A stretch of DNA of 64,000 bases from Zantedeschia hybrid cultivar (Eukaryota > Streptophyta > Magnoliopsida > Alismatales > Araceae): assembly GCA_030544215.1 (NCBI GenBank), contig JARZZO010000006.1, positions 53,482,501 to 53,546,500 of the forward strand, given 5' to 3'. Under the pieces are notes generated by a model. The model worked only from the letters and a program-made list of their open reading frames with translations, was not told the origin of the DNA and did not search any database. The position numbers were made by a program, and so were the translations under genes. Positions 34,343 to 44,983 of the stretch are shown piece by piece; the first letter of the stretch is position 1, and each line of letters opens with the position of its first letter.

Positions 34343-34696
34343 AAGAATTTCGTCCTCGAAATTGCAACCGCTCAATGCTCAACTCGGCTAACCATCACAC
34401 GCCGACACACATCAATAACAACAATCATTCTTACCAATCACCCGCACAGGGTTCCAACACATTCACGTCAAGCTAACTAAGATTCTCAATTCTGAGAAGA
34501 GCTGATAGATTAAAACAACCATACACTAACAAGGCACATATTGCACGAGAAACGATTCTTCACCAAGTCCAAGTACATACAAGTGCCACACGAGTTCACA
34601 ACCACCTTTTAAAAAGACAAGATAAAAGTGCTCTCCTAGCACAACCTCTCGGACCTCCACAAAGAGACGCGACTCCAATCACGCCTCGAACACTCA

Positions 34697-35734
34697 CTAA
34701 TCGCTCGGCTCCAGACCTGCCTGGTTCTTCTGGGGACAATTCCTCGCGAGATGTCCCTTCCGACCACAAGCGAAACAGCTACCAGTGATCAAGGGACATA
34801 ACCGGTTGCCATGAAACCTGCTACATCGGGGACAACGATCTGCAGTGCCCCGCCTCGCCTCCTGCTGCCAGCCGACCTCTATCTCCATCTGTTGAACCGA
34901 ACCATCCTCATCCTCGTCATAAGGTACCTCCTGGAACTCGACCTCAAAGGAACTCGGATCACCTGACGAAAAGGCTGTCGATCTATCCCTGCTATGCTGC
35001 TTCCCCTGTGCTGAATGTTCCGATTCTCTCGCCGTGTGTTGGAACTGCATCTCCACTGCTGCCGCGCACTGAACTGCTGACGCCAGATCTTCACAACAAC
35101 GGGCCGCCACAAACTCCCTCAGACCATGCCGAAGTCCATCCACAAATTTCTCTATCCTAAGGTCCTCACGCTCAGATATGTGTGGAGCAAATCTTCCCAG
35201 AGCTACAAATTTCATCTGGTACTCCAGAACTGACATATCATCCTGCACCAATTCCATAAACTCCCTTTCCTTGGCCCTACGAACGTGCCTCGGAAAGTAT
35301 TGTCCACTAAACTCTCTCACGAAGCCTTCCCAGGGAATCTCTCTCAAAGACCTATCTGGAAACATCAACCCCTTGATGGTAACCCACCAATCATAAGCAT
35401 CGCCCTTCAGCAAGTAGGTTGCCAACAAGGTCTTGTCACTCTCCGCACCTTCTAGGACATCAAACACCTTCTCCACTTCCTTAACCCACTGAGCTGCCGC
35501 ATCTGGAACAGGTTGCCCCGTGAAAGAAGGGGGCTTCAGCTTCAAGAACCGTTCTACCACCATGGATTGACCACCTCGGGAACTAGACCCCTCACTTCCA
35601 TCTCCCTGTTGATATCTAGACATAGCCCCAATCATAGCTTCCATAAAACGATCCACATTATGACCTTCTGCCCTCGAACCACCACCATCTGCTCTCGAAT
35701 CCCGAGCCACCGGAGCTCTCCTCTTCGGCGCCAT
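34697..35734 (-). CDS. gag: Element B(-) Gag protein (345 aa), open reading frame
   Basis: I chose the start MAPKRRAPVARD (35734) because it aligns with B(+) and with MAPRKRMPV of element A. An in-frame start exists 10 codons upstream. The Gag core spans residues 60-210 (RFLKLKPPSFTGQP, AYDWWVTIKGL, LREIPWEGFVREFSGQYF, PRHVRRAKEREFMEL). Two zinc-knuckle motifs near the C-terminus follow a Glu/Asp-rich stretch: CPRCSRFHGNRLC (C-x2-C-x3-H-x4-C) and CFACGRKGHLARNC (C-x2-C-x4-H-x4-C). It would assemble the particle and bind element RNA in the cytoplasm. The frame is intact while no pol is present. Homology to the Gag of A/D suggests co-assembly with Gag-Pol from that family. Function beyond the Gag fold is inference. 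Confidence 0.95.
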   Translation of the reverse strand: MAPKRRAPVARDSRADGGGSRAEGHNVDRFMEAMIGAMSRYQQGDGSEGSSSRGGQSMVVERFLKLKPPSFTGQPVPDAAAQWVKEVEKVFDVLEGAESDKTLLATYLLKGDAYDWWVTIKGLMFPDRSLREIPWEGFVREFSGQYFPRHVRRAKEREFMELVQDDMSVLEYQMKFVALGRFAPHISEREDLRIEKFVDGLRHGLREFVAARCCEDLASAVQCAAAVEMQFQHTARESEHSAQGKQHSRDRSTAFSSGDPSSFEVEFQEVPYDEDEDGSVQQMEIEVGWQQEARRGTADRCPRCSRFHGNRLCPLITGSCFACGRKGHLARNCPQKNQAGLEPSD

Positions 35735-35872
35735 CGCTGCCCCACAACTCGCAAATCGAACCAAAACACGTCAAAACCTATCAATCTACACCAACAGCCA
35801 TCGCCTGTATAGACTCGTACTTATTGTTGGACTATAATATCTAACCTAGTTCACCACATACTCGACCAGATT

Positions 35873-35886
35873 GAGCTCTGATACCA
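35873..35886 (-). other. Element B(-) primer-binding site
   Basis: gagctctgatacca on the plus strand is the complement of tggtatcagagctc (initiator Met tRNA), two bases inside the 5' LTR. Confidence 0.9.
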
Positions 35887-35888
35887 AC

Positions 35889-38749
35889 TGTAACGACCAG
35901 CCATCCTATGACCGGAGACCCGGTCACTAAATGGATGTCGGCCCATTAACTGCGGGTTCACACCCGGATCTCACACAACACATCTGGAGGAGTAAGTGCT
36001 AAACAAGGCTAAATATAACAATCTCATGGACTACAAAGATAAGCAAGTGCGCAGGGAGGAAAAATAACAATGTCCGTATACAGTCCAACAATAATTACAT
36101 GTCCAACAATTAAATAAGTACATGCAGAAGGAAGTACAACAACATAGGGGCATACCCCGGAACTAAGACAGTTGCTGGTCCGCACACCAAGAAGACACCA
36201 CGCTTCCGCTCGCCTCGAGGTCCACACCTGAAACCGCAGGGAGTGTGCCACACCAGAATTGGGCTCAGTAGGGATCATCCGATCCCCTGCCTCCCACTCA
36301 CACACCCACAAGTGTAACAACAGGAATATATGGCAATTAAGTAAAGCAGTAAAACACAGTACACAACTCTGATGCAAAACGTACGATAAGCAGTGCAGCA
36401 AGGATCATTCTATGCAACCAGAAGAACCCAACACAGAGTCACATCTCACAGCCAAAGTCCACGAAGCGACTGAACCACACTGTCGACCGAAGTCAAACGT
36501 CGCCTCCCAGCACTACCACCACAGCTCACGCCTGTCCACCCCTACAGTGTTCCGGGGCACTGTAGGGTGAGGCAGTGAGTCAAACTAGGACTAGCTGGAA
36601 CCAGTGTCCCGCCACTGCCAGCTACGTGTGCACACAAGCAGTCTAGTCTACTGTCCTACCGACCGGATTGCCTCCACGCTAGGCCTCAACGCTTCAGGAG
36701 GGCCCTGGGGACCGGCGAACCCCCGTCAAGCCGAAGCTACAGGAACTACCCACAGCCACAAATCTCCCGGGTTGCGTCAGGCCAAAGGGCTAAGGGTACC
36801 ACTCGTAACCTTGATCAAAGGTCACATCAGGCCCAGTGGCTAAAGGGTAAGCCAACTCCAACGGTACCACCACCAGCTCCACAGCAAGAAACGCGCCGGA
36901 ATTTGTCACGACAAACAGGGAAACCCCGACCCGCTGAGACCAAACAGCAACCCCTCGGATAGCACATCAGCTACTCCGGCCCGACGGGCTCAAGGTGGTT
37001 CTGTTTCCCTCAGCCAAAGGTAAAACACAACATGTACCACTCAACAGACACCATGGCCCTTCTCCCATCGGCCCATGGTGACAATTGGAAACCACAGTCA
37101 TTCCGAATCCATATTCGCATAAACACAAACACACATATAACATGATTCCATTCGCATAGTAACCCCAGCCTCAGCGTACAGTTAAAGCATACACATATAG
37201 ATGATGTAATTCCATTCATGCAGAAGTCCTCAGTATCAGTATACAACTCAAACCATGCATTTGAAACATCTCGCCGTGAAACATGTATTAAATAACCAGA
37301 GTTAAGCATTCCTGTCTTGAATCGCGTCGACCGAGGTCGACGCCATTCAAGATCCTCAAACAGGTTCAAGCGAAAGCCAGATCATTCTCTAAAATGCATC
37401 AACATGTAAAGTCGCCATTTAAAATGCGTCAGGGTCTACAGACGCCATTCAACCCAGAATTCCAGATAACAATAACCAGGGTATTTATGTCTTAAAAGGC
37501 GTCATGCCTACTCGACGCTATTCAAATAGCGTCGACCGTGCATGACGTCTTTTAGTCCTAGAATCCCGAATTGGCAGACTCTCAGTCGGGGTGATTCCTG
37601 CCTAAATGACGTCATGATGGCCCGACGTCCTTCTGAAAGGCGTCGTTCATCCATGACGTCATTTAGCGCCAGAACCCCTAACGCGGGAAACCTCAAATAG
37701 GGAGGTTTCTGCCCTAAAAAGCGTCGTACTTCCCTAACGTCCTTTGAAAAGGCGTCGACCAGGCACGACGCCGTTTAGCGCCAGTAACCAGGTTTCCTGG
37801 TTCAACCCGAGGGTTCCTCCTTTAACCCCAAACACCCCGAAAAGCGCTAAAACAAGAAGGGGAGGAAGAAGAATTCATCTATCACAGGCATACTACGAAA
37901 CCACGATCACAAGCACAGCCATACCCACAAGGAAACCCCCTAAACATGCTCAATCTAGCCCAAACACATCATGTCACGCCAAGGAACACACGAGCAACAC
38001 ATGCAAGGTTCGTCCCCTTACCGGTTCTTGAACTCCTCCAAGCTCCTCGCCGCCGGTACGCCGCACCGCAGACCGCCGCCGGTACCCTCGAGGACGCTGC
38101 CACTCCGCCGGGACGTCGGCCGCCGTTCGGAGAAGGGAACGCCACGAAGGAGGTGGTGGAGGTAGAGGTGAGCGGTAGGGAGGCTATGGAGTGATTGGAA
38201 GAGGAAGAAGAGGAAGGGAAGGGGAAGAAGAGAGTCGGAGAGGGCGGAGAGGGAGAGGAGAGAGAGAGTGAAGGCGAGAATGAGGGAAGGAAGGGGAGGC
38301 TCGCGGAGTCAATCTGAATCCCGCTAAAACGCGTCGATCGAGGTAGACGCCTATCAGTCTGACAGGACGGGCTGTACTGACAGCGGTCTGAAACGCGTCG
38401 CCCACCGTGGACGCCATTCAGACGACAGGACAGGCCGTACTGACAACGCTCTGGCGCCGTACCCTGATATCGCAGAGGTCACAGTCTGAATCGCGTCGAC
38501 CAACCTGGACGCCGTTCAGACGATGTGACCGGGGCCGTACTCTCGCGGCCCGAAACCCGCCCACGTGGCGCACACGTGGCACAACAACCTGCAAACCTAA
38601 ACGGCGTCCACACAACCTGACGCCTTTTGAAAGGCGTCGAGCAGTGCTGACGCCATTCAGCCAGCAATCTCAAGACCCCACAGGGTCCAAACCAAGGGAT
38701 CCGGCCCGAACCCGACCCGAATACTGAACCCAAAATCTCAGTCCTTACA
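35889..38749 (-). repeat. Element B(-) 5' LTR
   Basis: 2,861 bp, the same length as the other LTR. It has the same module order. Scattered single-base differences are visible (for example near 37397 and 37711). Confidence 0.9.
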
Positions 38750-38754
38750 AACCC

Positions 38755-38819
38755 GCAGTTAATGGACCGACATCCATTTAGTGATCGAGTCTCCGGTCAT
38801 AGGATGGCGGGTCGTTACA
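38755..38819 (+). repeat. Element B(+) 3' LTR, terminal 65 bp
   Basis: gcagttaatgg...gcgggtcgttaca completes the LTR interrupted at 31466. The gagag duplication follows at 38820-38824. Confidence 0.9.
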
Positions 38820-38824
38820 GAGAG

Positions 38825-39657
38825 TTTTCTGATAAACATGATTTGGCCTAGATAATATAGTTTCCGAGGTTGGGAAGGTTGCAAACTCCTCCATGCTTAT
38901 CCAAGGTAAGTCCCACTACGGGAGAGAGCCCTTTTGAAGGCCAAAACATTCCTAAACCTATGCTTATAAATACAACACCCTTTGGACCTTTGAAAAAGGT
39001 TGGCAATTGGTAATCTTGAAGCTCAAGGCAAAGTGTTTGAAGGCACTCAAGGAGGAAAACGTGGACAGCAAGAGGAGTTTGATCCAAAGCTTCTTCCTCT
39101 TCATCTTTGAAACTTTTGAAGATCAAAGCTATAGAGGATTTCTCTAGTTCCTTTCTAGTTATTTCATTGAGTTAATCATTGTTTCTTCATTGTTCGTCTC
39201 ATCACTTCTTGTTAGTACACACCCACATCATATTTTTCATACCCATGTACATGTTAGGGGTTTAAAGAAGACCAATCAAGTGAGTAGATTAATTTATTTG
39301 CATGATTGAATTCATTATTAGAATAGATACTACCGTATATCTTAGTTCTAATTAGAATTTATTTTTATGGTTAATTTTTCTTGCAAGGTACAATCAAGAA
39401 GATTGAAGAAGATTTAAAGGAATAACAACCAAGAAATCAAAAGCAAGAACATATCAACAAAAGGGCTCTCTTTCTTTGGCCGGCCAAAGAGGAGAATTAA
39501 AGACTCAATCTCCCAAGTTAGAAAAGGTAAGCGATCAATCTTTCTTTGAAACTTTAAATGTTTCTGGTGATCATGTTTTCTTTAATTTGAATAGTTTCAT
39601 TATTTATACAAACAACACAAATTCATGAACATCACACACATGATTCGAGCGTTCACA
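38825..39657 (+). repeat. Tat-like 5' LTR, right part
   Basis: Continues 24154-24576; the complement matches 4540-3684. A TATA-like ttataaata lies at 38964-38972. The 18-bp palindrome tctttggccggccaaaga is at 39473-39490. The LTR ends gcgttcaca at 39657. Joined length is about 1,256 bp, close to the 1,283 bp of the other copy. Confidence 0.8.
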
Positions 39658-40468
39658 GCTTTTTGGCGATCACAGTGAGACTGGTCTTGCCGTCTTTTTA
39701 GTATTTGTTCTTGTTTTTATCATCAGGCACCTACGGTGCACCACTTGTGTCCCTCGGGCATTCTTTTCACGTGCACTACATGCACACCCCTTTGTGGCAA
39801 AATCTTACCCTCCCATGATTGATTGGAAGTTATGAGTGTGATAGGAAGTGTGTGGTTGATTGCGTTTATGCTTGTTTGCATGATAATAAATCTGTTTAAC
39901 TTGAATTTACATGATCCGTTAGATTTGTGTTTATCTTGATAACTTGGGAGGGGATTGTCCCCGAAATTGCTATATGTTTACAGTTTTTAGGCTCTGAATA
40001 GTGTCTAGACAGAGCAACGTTATTCAAAAAGTGTCGCTGTGCCAAGATGCCGTTCAGCCTTATATTCCTTTTGGCGCTGCTGCTTGAGGCTCTATTAATA
40101 GAATAAGCTTTCGTCTTGAATAGTGTCGGTGAACAGCGACGCGATTCAAACAGTTCCTTCTTTTGCTCATCAGTCCTCAGATCATTGATTTCTTTGTTAC
40201 CTATATCTATCTTACACTACATTAGAGGCCATCTAGGCCATAGGTCATCTTCATTGCTGCTCACCCCCCCCCCTCATAGGAACACCTTTCTTAGCATCTT
40301 CACCTCTCTCTGACTGGGTTGGTCCCTCGGTCAGATTAGAGTGGTTGGTGTTAAGACCTCTGTAAGTCCCCAAAAGCAAGGTACTCCTCCTTGTTCATCG
40401 GGCTGGTTGTACCAATTGAAGTCCTGGTTAGTCATTCATACCGTCGTGAGAGAACCATAGAGTATAAC
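39658..40468 (+). mobile_element. Tat-like element leader with primer-binding site
   Basis: Three bases after the LTR comes ttttggcgatcacagtgaga. In Tat-lineage elements a PBS of the form TTTTGGCGCCCACCGTGGG stands at this spot, so 39664-39681 is the likely, mutated, PBS. The rest is non-coding. It contains three stem-loop modules related to the LTR modules (39993-40028, 40026-40056, 40114-40150). Confidence 0.65.
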
Positions 40469-40689
40469 TATAAGGATTGAGGTTTCGGATCCAGTTATCG
40501 GGTCAGTTTCGGGGTCGGATCCCTTAGTTTGGGCCCTAGTGGGGCTGAGACTTAGTTTCTTTTTCGCTCGACGCGGTGCAAACGGCGTCCAGCTATGTGG
40601 ACGTGTTTTAGGCTGTGCCACGTGGGCGCCACGTGGGCTGGCTTTGGGGTGCGAGAGTACGGCTCCGGTCATATCGTCTGAATGGCGTC
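40469..40689 (+). repeat. fragment of a B-type gypsy LTR (first 220 bp)
   Basis: tataaggattgaggtttcgg resembles the B LTR start tgtaaggactgaggtttcgg, with the TG end mutated to TA. The gccacgtgggcgccacgtgg block and the module start ctgaatggcgtct follow. It stops at 40689, where copia sequence begins. The remainder was lost in a deletion. Confidence 0.75.
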
Positions 40690-41424
40690 TTGGATCATGC
40701 GGTGTTGCTTGGCACCCAACTTGATCAGAAGTCCGACCGAATTTACATGCGATGTTAATTCAGTTAAGTAATTAGTTAATATCTAGATATTAATTAATTA
40801 CAATAAGTCAATAACTAGTTATTGGACTTAACGGGCTGAAAATCGGACTGGTAAATGGGCCTAGAGGGTCACACGCAATAAGATTCTCAGTCGGTGGTAC
40901 ATAAGTGGGATTTATATTAACTCGGGGACTTTTGTGAAAAGTCGTGCCGACTTAATATATATACGCGCTGTTGAGAAACCCTGGGCCAAGCTCCAGAATT
41001 TCCCTTGCTGGCCGTCATCCCCCCTTTACTCTCTCCTCCTTTGGGTGCCCCGTTAAAGGCGGCAGAATAGTTTCCGTCTCCGCCGCGTGTGATTCCCGAA
41101 AGTCGGGAATTCCCGTCTGCGGGATTTCAGCAATCGTTGTGGTGACGGATCTTCAGCGAGCGAGCTGATACGGACAAGGGATTGAGGACGAACCACCACG
41201 GAGGATCGCGTGGATACTGCTAGAGGCCGGACGCTTGTGCGGCTCGCGGCATCGCCTCGACGGAACCAAAACGGAAGCGGATTCGAATCCGCGCACGGTA
41301 ATCAGATTTCGACCCGTTTTTCGATTTGCGCTTTTTGTTCTGAATCGGATCAGCGGGCATCGGGCGGGATGTATTTTGTTCGTCGTTTCTGCTACGTTCT
41401 TCGCGTCCCGCCCGGATCCCAACA
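40690..41424 (+). repeat. copia 5' LTR, last 735 bp only
   Basis: Colinear and nearly identical with 48172-48904 (starts ggatcatgcggtgttgcttg, ends cccggatcccaaca). The first ~845 bp of this LTR are missing. Confidence 0.9.
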
Positions 41425-41425
41425 G

Positions 41426-41437
41426 TGGTATCAGAGC
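41426..41437 (+). other. copia primer-binding site
   Basis: tggtatcagagc, exact initiator Met tRNA type, two bases after the LTR end. Confidence 0.9.
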
Positions 41438-42420
41438 TAGGTTCCGCTCTGATCCGCTTCGGGACGACGAAATTAATATTCTAAAATTAATTCCATGCTG
41501 TATTTACTTTTCCCGCGCTGGAAATTTTTATGTAATGAACATACGATGTTCGATTTATTTTTTCTGTGAAGAAATATGTATATTTTTGGGGCTTTTCGTA
41601 TTGTTCTTCATGGGGAGAATAACCGGATATTGGAGGCTTTGTAGAATGGTTCTATGGTTATTGGCCATCATATTCTGGTTTGCTGGTATGACCGGCAGTG
41701 GAGAACCCTGTTTTACCGGCGGTGGAGAACCCTTTGAATCCATCTATTCAAAGAGTTGGAAATAGAAGAGGATGAAAGCCACGGTTTTCAAAGAGGAAAC
41801 CGCCGGATTATGCGGGGCAACCGACGGCATAAGGTCGCCGGCCGACCACCACCGGCGCCGGAGTTGAACGGGCCAACCCCCCTGGCCACTTCCGGCCGCC
41901 CCCCCACCGCCGGCACCGCCGGCTGCGCCGCCCTAGCAACCTACAAAAGCCACGGTTTCAAACAGATAAACTAGCGTATTGGGGCATCTTTGGGGTCACC
42001 GGCAGCCATGGGTACGTTGGCCGTCCATCTTCGGCGCCGGGGGAGGGCCTTCGCCACGCTGGTTCCCCTTGCCGGCGTTGGAGAAGACGGGTGGGAAGGA
42101 GCTGTGCTGCCCGGTGGCGCCTGCAGCAAACCCTAGCCCGTGCGCTAGGAACCCTGGCGAAGTATGGGCGCTGGGCCCGGTCCCGACGGGCTGGACCGGA
42201 CCACCCGGGGGCATGAACCCGACTCAACTGCGGGGGTTGGGCTCGGGTTGGACGAGCCAGGTGCCAGACCTGGTTCGGTCATGTGGCCCCTGGGTCTAGG
42301 GCCAACCCGAGCCCTGGTCCGAGCCAGACCAGGCCCTAGCCAGACCTGGGCCTAGGCCCAAGAGACTCCATGGGCCAAGCCCATTTCATCCTCTTGAACC
42401 CCTTAAAACCTTAAACCCCT
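41438..42420 (+). other. copia leader, GC-rich part
   Basis: No recognised gag. Short overlapping frames (for example 41756-41974) are proline/glycine-rich and resemble GC-rich low-complexity sequence. A perfect 13-bp inverted repeat, gggctcgggttgg (42239-42251) and ccaacccgagccc (42302-42314), encloses about 50 nt that are themselves repeat-rich. Confidence 0.5.
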
Positions 42421-42606
42421 TTTATTAAAATAAACCCCACATTTTTTTTATAACTGGAAATTAAAATAAATAGTTTTAAATTGTTTTAAACTTAAGCTTA
42501 TGATTTTTCAATTTATAAAGGATTAATTTTAAGATTTTATCTTAATTGATGATTACCTTTAATTAGGAGATATGTGGGGTTATTATTAAGATATGATCTT
42601 AATTAA

Positions 42607-43319
42607 TTAACAAGTGTTGTTAAATCCTTTTAATTAAATAATTAAAGGAATTATTTGTGATGTGTTCTTAAATTAAATGAATAAGTGTTATTAATTTATT
42701 TTAAGCTATGATCTTGAATAATATTAACAATTGTTGTTAACTGAATTACAATTAAGTGATTAGATTACTATTTTGATCTTAAAATTAATTAACAATTATT
42801 GTTAATTTTATTTTAATTGGACATGTATTAATTTCTTAGCAATCGTTGTTAGGAAATTAATTTTATAATTGAGGGACACTTAGTAATAGTTATTAAGTGT
42901 TTAATTAACTAATTTTGATGTGTTAATTAATTCTTGAGAATTAAACCTTAATAACAGTTGTTAAGATTCATTTATTTATTTTAAAACTCCCAATAATAGT
43001 TATTGAGATATTTAATTATTTTTCTCAAGAATCTCTCAATTATAGTTAATATTGATCTAATCTACTTAAATTTGGTCTGTTATAAAAGTTATTAAAGCAT
43101 TGAATCAAGTCTAATTGTTAGACTATTTAATTAGAAATGTTCTAATTAACTTTTCTTAATAATTTTTATTGAGAAATGTCTTTTAATTAAGGGGTTTTAA
43201 CAAGGAGTTGTTAAGGGGTTGATAATTTGAGTTGAAAATTCTTTTATAAATGTTATTTAGGAATTTTTAATTCTTTCTAAATGTTAGATTGTTTCACATT
43301 AATAATTGTTATTAATGTG
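42607..43319. repeat. array of AT-rich stem-loops with 3-nt loops
   Basis: At least ten short inverted repeats follow one another every 40-100 bp, built on the theme TTAnnAA-NNN-TTnnTAA. Perfect examples: 42607-42623 (loop gtg), 42724-42740 (ttg), 42789-42805 (tta), 43197-43214 (ggag) and 43295-43319 (11-bp arms cacattaataa, loop ttg). Others pair with G-U wobbles: 42832-42856, 42876-42900, 42947-42965, 43154-43174. The arm sequences differ from unit to unit while complementarity is kept. Confidence 0.75.
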
Positions 43320-44246
43320 AATTAAAATTAATCTAAGTGTTAGATTAATTAATTTAAAATTGTTCTAAATACTGTATGGAATATTTTAGAATTTTAATTT
43401 TAGCTTTGTGTGCACATGTTGATGTGTTTAATACTTTAAATTAGATTTATTGCATGTTAGAAAATAAGATTTTTGAAAATTCAAATTATCTAATTTTGAT
43501 TGGTACCTAGGATTTAAGAAATCAAAATTATTATAATTTCAAAATTTTAGCCTTCATGTGATGTGCATTATCATATGTGGATGGTTAAAATTTGTGGTGG
43601 TCATGGACATGCACTTAGTTAAATTTCATATCATGTGATGATGTGTGATTATGTGGATTGTTATGGAATATGAAGTACATTAATTAAGTGTTAATTAATG
43701 TGGCCTGCGTGCCTCCCTCTCTCTTTCATTCCATTGTAATTCTATCTCCCTCTGTTATTGTACTCGGCCATAAGGCTTTCTCTTAAAATTTATTTGTATT
43801 TGAAATTGTTTCAAAATAAATATTATTTGTAATTGATCGTGCCGGCCGAGGAAAGGAGAGGATGATCCACAAATGCAATCAGGAAGGCGACAGGAGATGA
43901 GATCACCAGTGGCTATGTGTTTGCATGTTTAGATTATATAAATGTTATATAGTTTTGGTGATTAATTGTTTGGCTCCAGTTAATCACCGTGATGTCCATG
44001 ACCACATATTGAATATGTATGGATGATGCATGCTTTTAGTTATTGATTATGAATCGATTGCTAATATCTAGATTTAGTTAAATATATTCGATATATTTAT
44101 AAACTATCACCTAGGATGAGACCAACTTAATATAAACAAAACCTTCAATATAAAGTCTAAGCTGGAGTGCTAGTCATTGAGAATGTACCGCATGACTCTC
44201 CATCAATATAGTTCTTAGAACTTGATTAAGTGATGATAGTTTCTAC

Positions 44247-44546
44247 GTGTTTACCCAAGATCTACCACCATCTGATGAAAGGACTATTAACTATGGCGTC
44301 ATGATGCCTTGAGATTGGAATAGAGGAACGGTGTAGCTATCCTCGCGTTTACCCGGGAGCTGCATTCTTACTCTACTCTGTCACGTATTGATGGTAAAGC
44401 TTAGACTAGGTATAATGGTCTACTGTGTTTACCTGGGACCATTAAAGACCTGGGAGCCGAAATAAGTTCGGATATTGCAAGGAGTTGCAATTACCATGAG
44501 ATGGTTGCTCTAAGATAATGGTATGATACTATGTGTTTACCCGAAG
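44247..44546. repeat. four stem-loops sharing the loop GTGTTTACCC
   Basis: The loop motif occurs at 44247-44259, 44345-44357, 44425-44437 and 44533-44546. Each copy is flanked by different but complementary arms. The third is exact (taatggtc / gaccatta, 8 bp). The second pairs tgtagct with agctgca, the fourth atggtatgat with gtcatactat, the first gatgatag with ctaccaccatc, all with wobbles. A fifth stem-loop, with another loop, is ggtgattaa / ttaatcacc near 43958-43987. Confidence 0.7.
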
Positions 44547-44842
44547 TCATACTATGATTCTTGGAGATTTTGATCCTCACTAGAAGACCGTCGGAGTATT
44601 CCGTTCTATATACTTGAATGTTATACAGTCCATCGAAAAATAGTGAGAAATAATTCAAGATAAAAGACCATAATTGAATTATCAGAACTATTTGCTTAAA
44701 TCACGTCGTTTCCTTCGATTCACTAAAATGTCGTCTATTCGAGAAGTTGGCATATTAGATGCTAATACTTCTCATACTCAGACTAACTAGAAAACTCTGA
44801 AGAATGTCTTCAGGGTCAAGTGAAAGTCACTATCCTAATCAG

Positions 44843-44983
44843 ATATCATGAATCCTCTTACTTGGATAGACCAAGGTGAAGAGGTACTCATGATATGCCT
44901 TATTGAAAGGCAACGATTGTCATGAAATCTCTTTTTTGGATAGACCAAGATGAAGAGATATTCATGATATGTCTTTAAAAAAG
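44843..44983. repeat. tandem pair of long stem-loops sharing loop TTGGATAGACCAAG
   Basis: First unit: atatcatga (44843-44851) pairs with tcatgatat (44888-44896), inner cctctt with aagagg, and innermost cttgg with ccaag around ataga. The second unit, about 76 bp on, repeats the architecture with partly different arm bases (tcatgaaatctctt against aagagatattcatga). Confidence 0.7.

Larger units (their letters stand above)
31467..38749 (-). mobile_element. Element B(-): gag-only non-autonomous gypsy element with open gag
   Basis: A complete 7,283-bp element on the minus strand: 5' LTR 35889-38749, PBS 35873-35886, gag 35734-34697, polypurine tract 34328-34342, 3' LTR 31467-34327. Both LTRs are exactly 2,861 bp. 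It is flanked by perfect aaccc duplications (31462-31466 and 38750-38754) inside the 3' LTR of B(+). It belongs to the same broad family as B(+) but to a different subfamily (longer LTR, two extra modules). The open gag and LTRs of equal length suggest a young insertion. It has no pol and would depend on enzymes from an A/D-type chromovirus. Confidence 0.95.
24577..38819 (+). mobile_element. Element B(+): gag-only non-autonomous gypsy element with nested B(-)
   Basis: 5' LTR 24577-27277, PBS 27280-27291, a single gag gene, polypurine tract 28838-28852, and a 3' LTR at 28853-31466 continued at 38755-38819. It is flanked by perfect gagag duplications (24572-24576 and 38820-38824). The internal region is only 1,575 bp and has no protease, RT, RNase H or integrase. 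This matches the class of terminal-repeat retrotransposons with a Gag domain (TR-GAG). LTR ends and Gag are related to those of elements A and D, the likely source of enzymes. Element B(-) is inserted in its 3' LTR. Confidence 0.9.

Noticed and set aside
40261..40275. C-run and gt-repeats (also 26000-26012, 50628-50647) as regulatory elements
   Set aside because: Simple microsatellite runs without further context.
41756..42299. copia gag or captured gene in the GC-rich leader
   Set aside because: Overlapping Pro/Gly-rich frames on both strands with no Gag or zinc-knuckle motif; no support beyond open frame.
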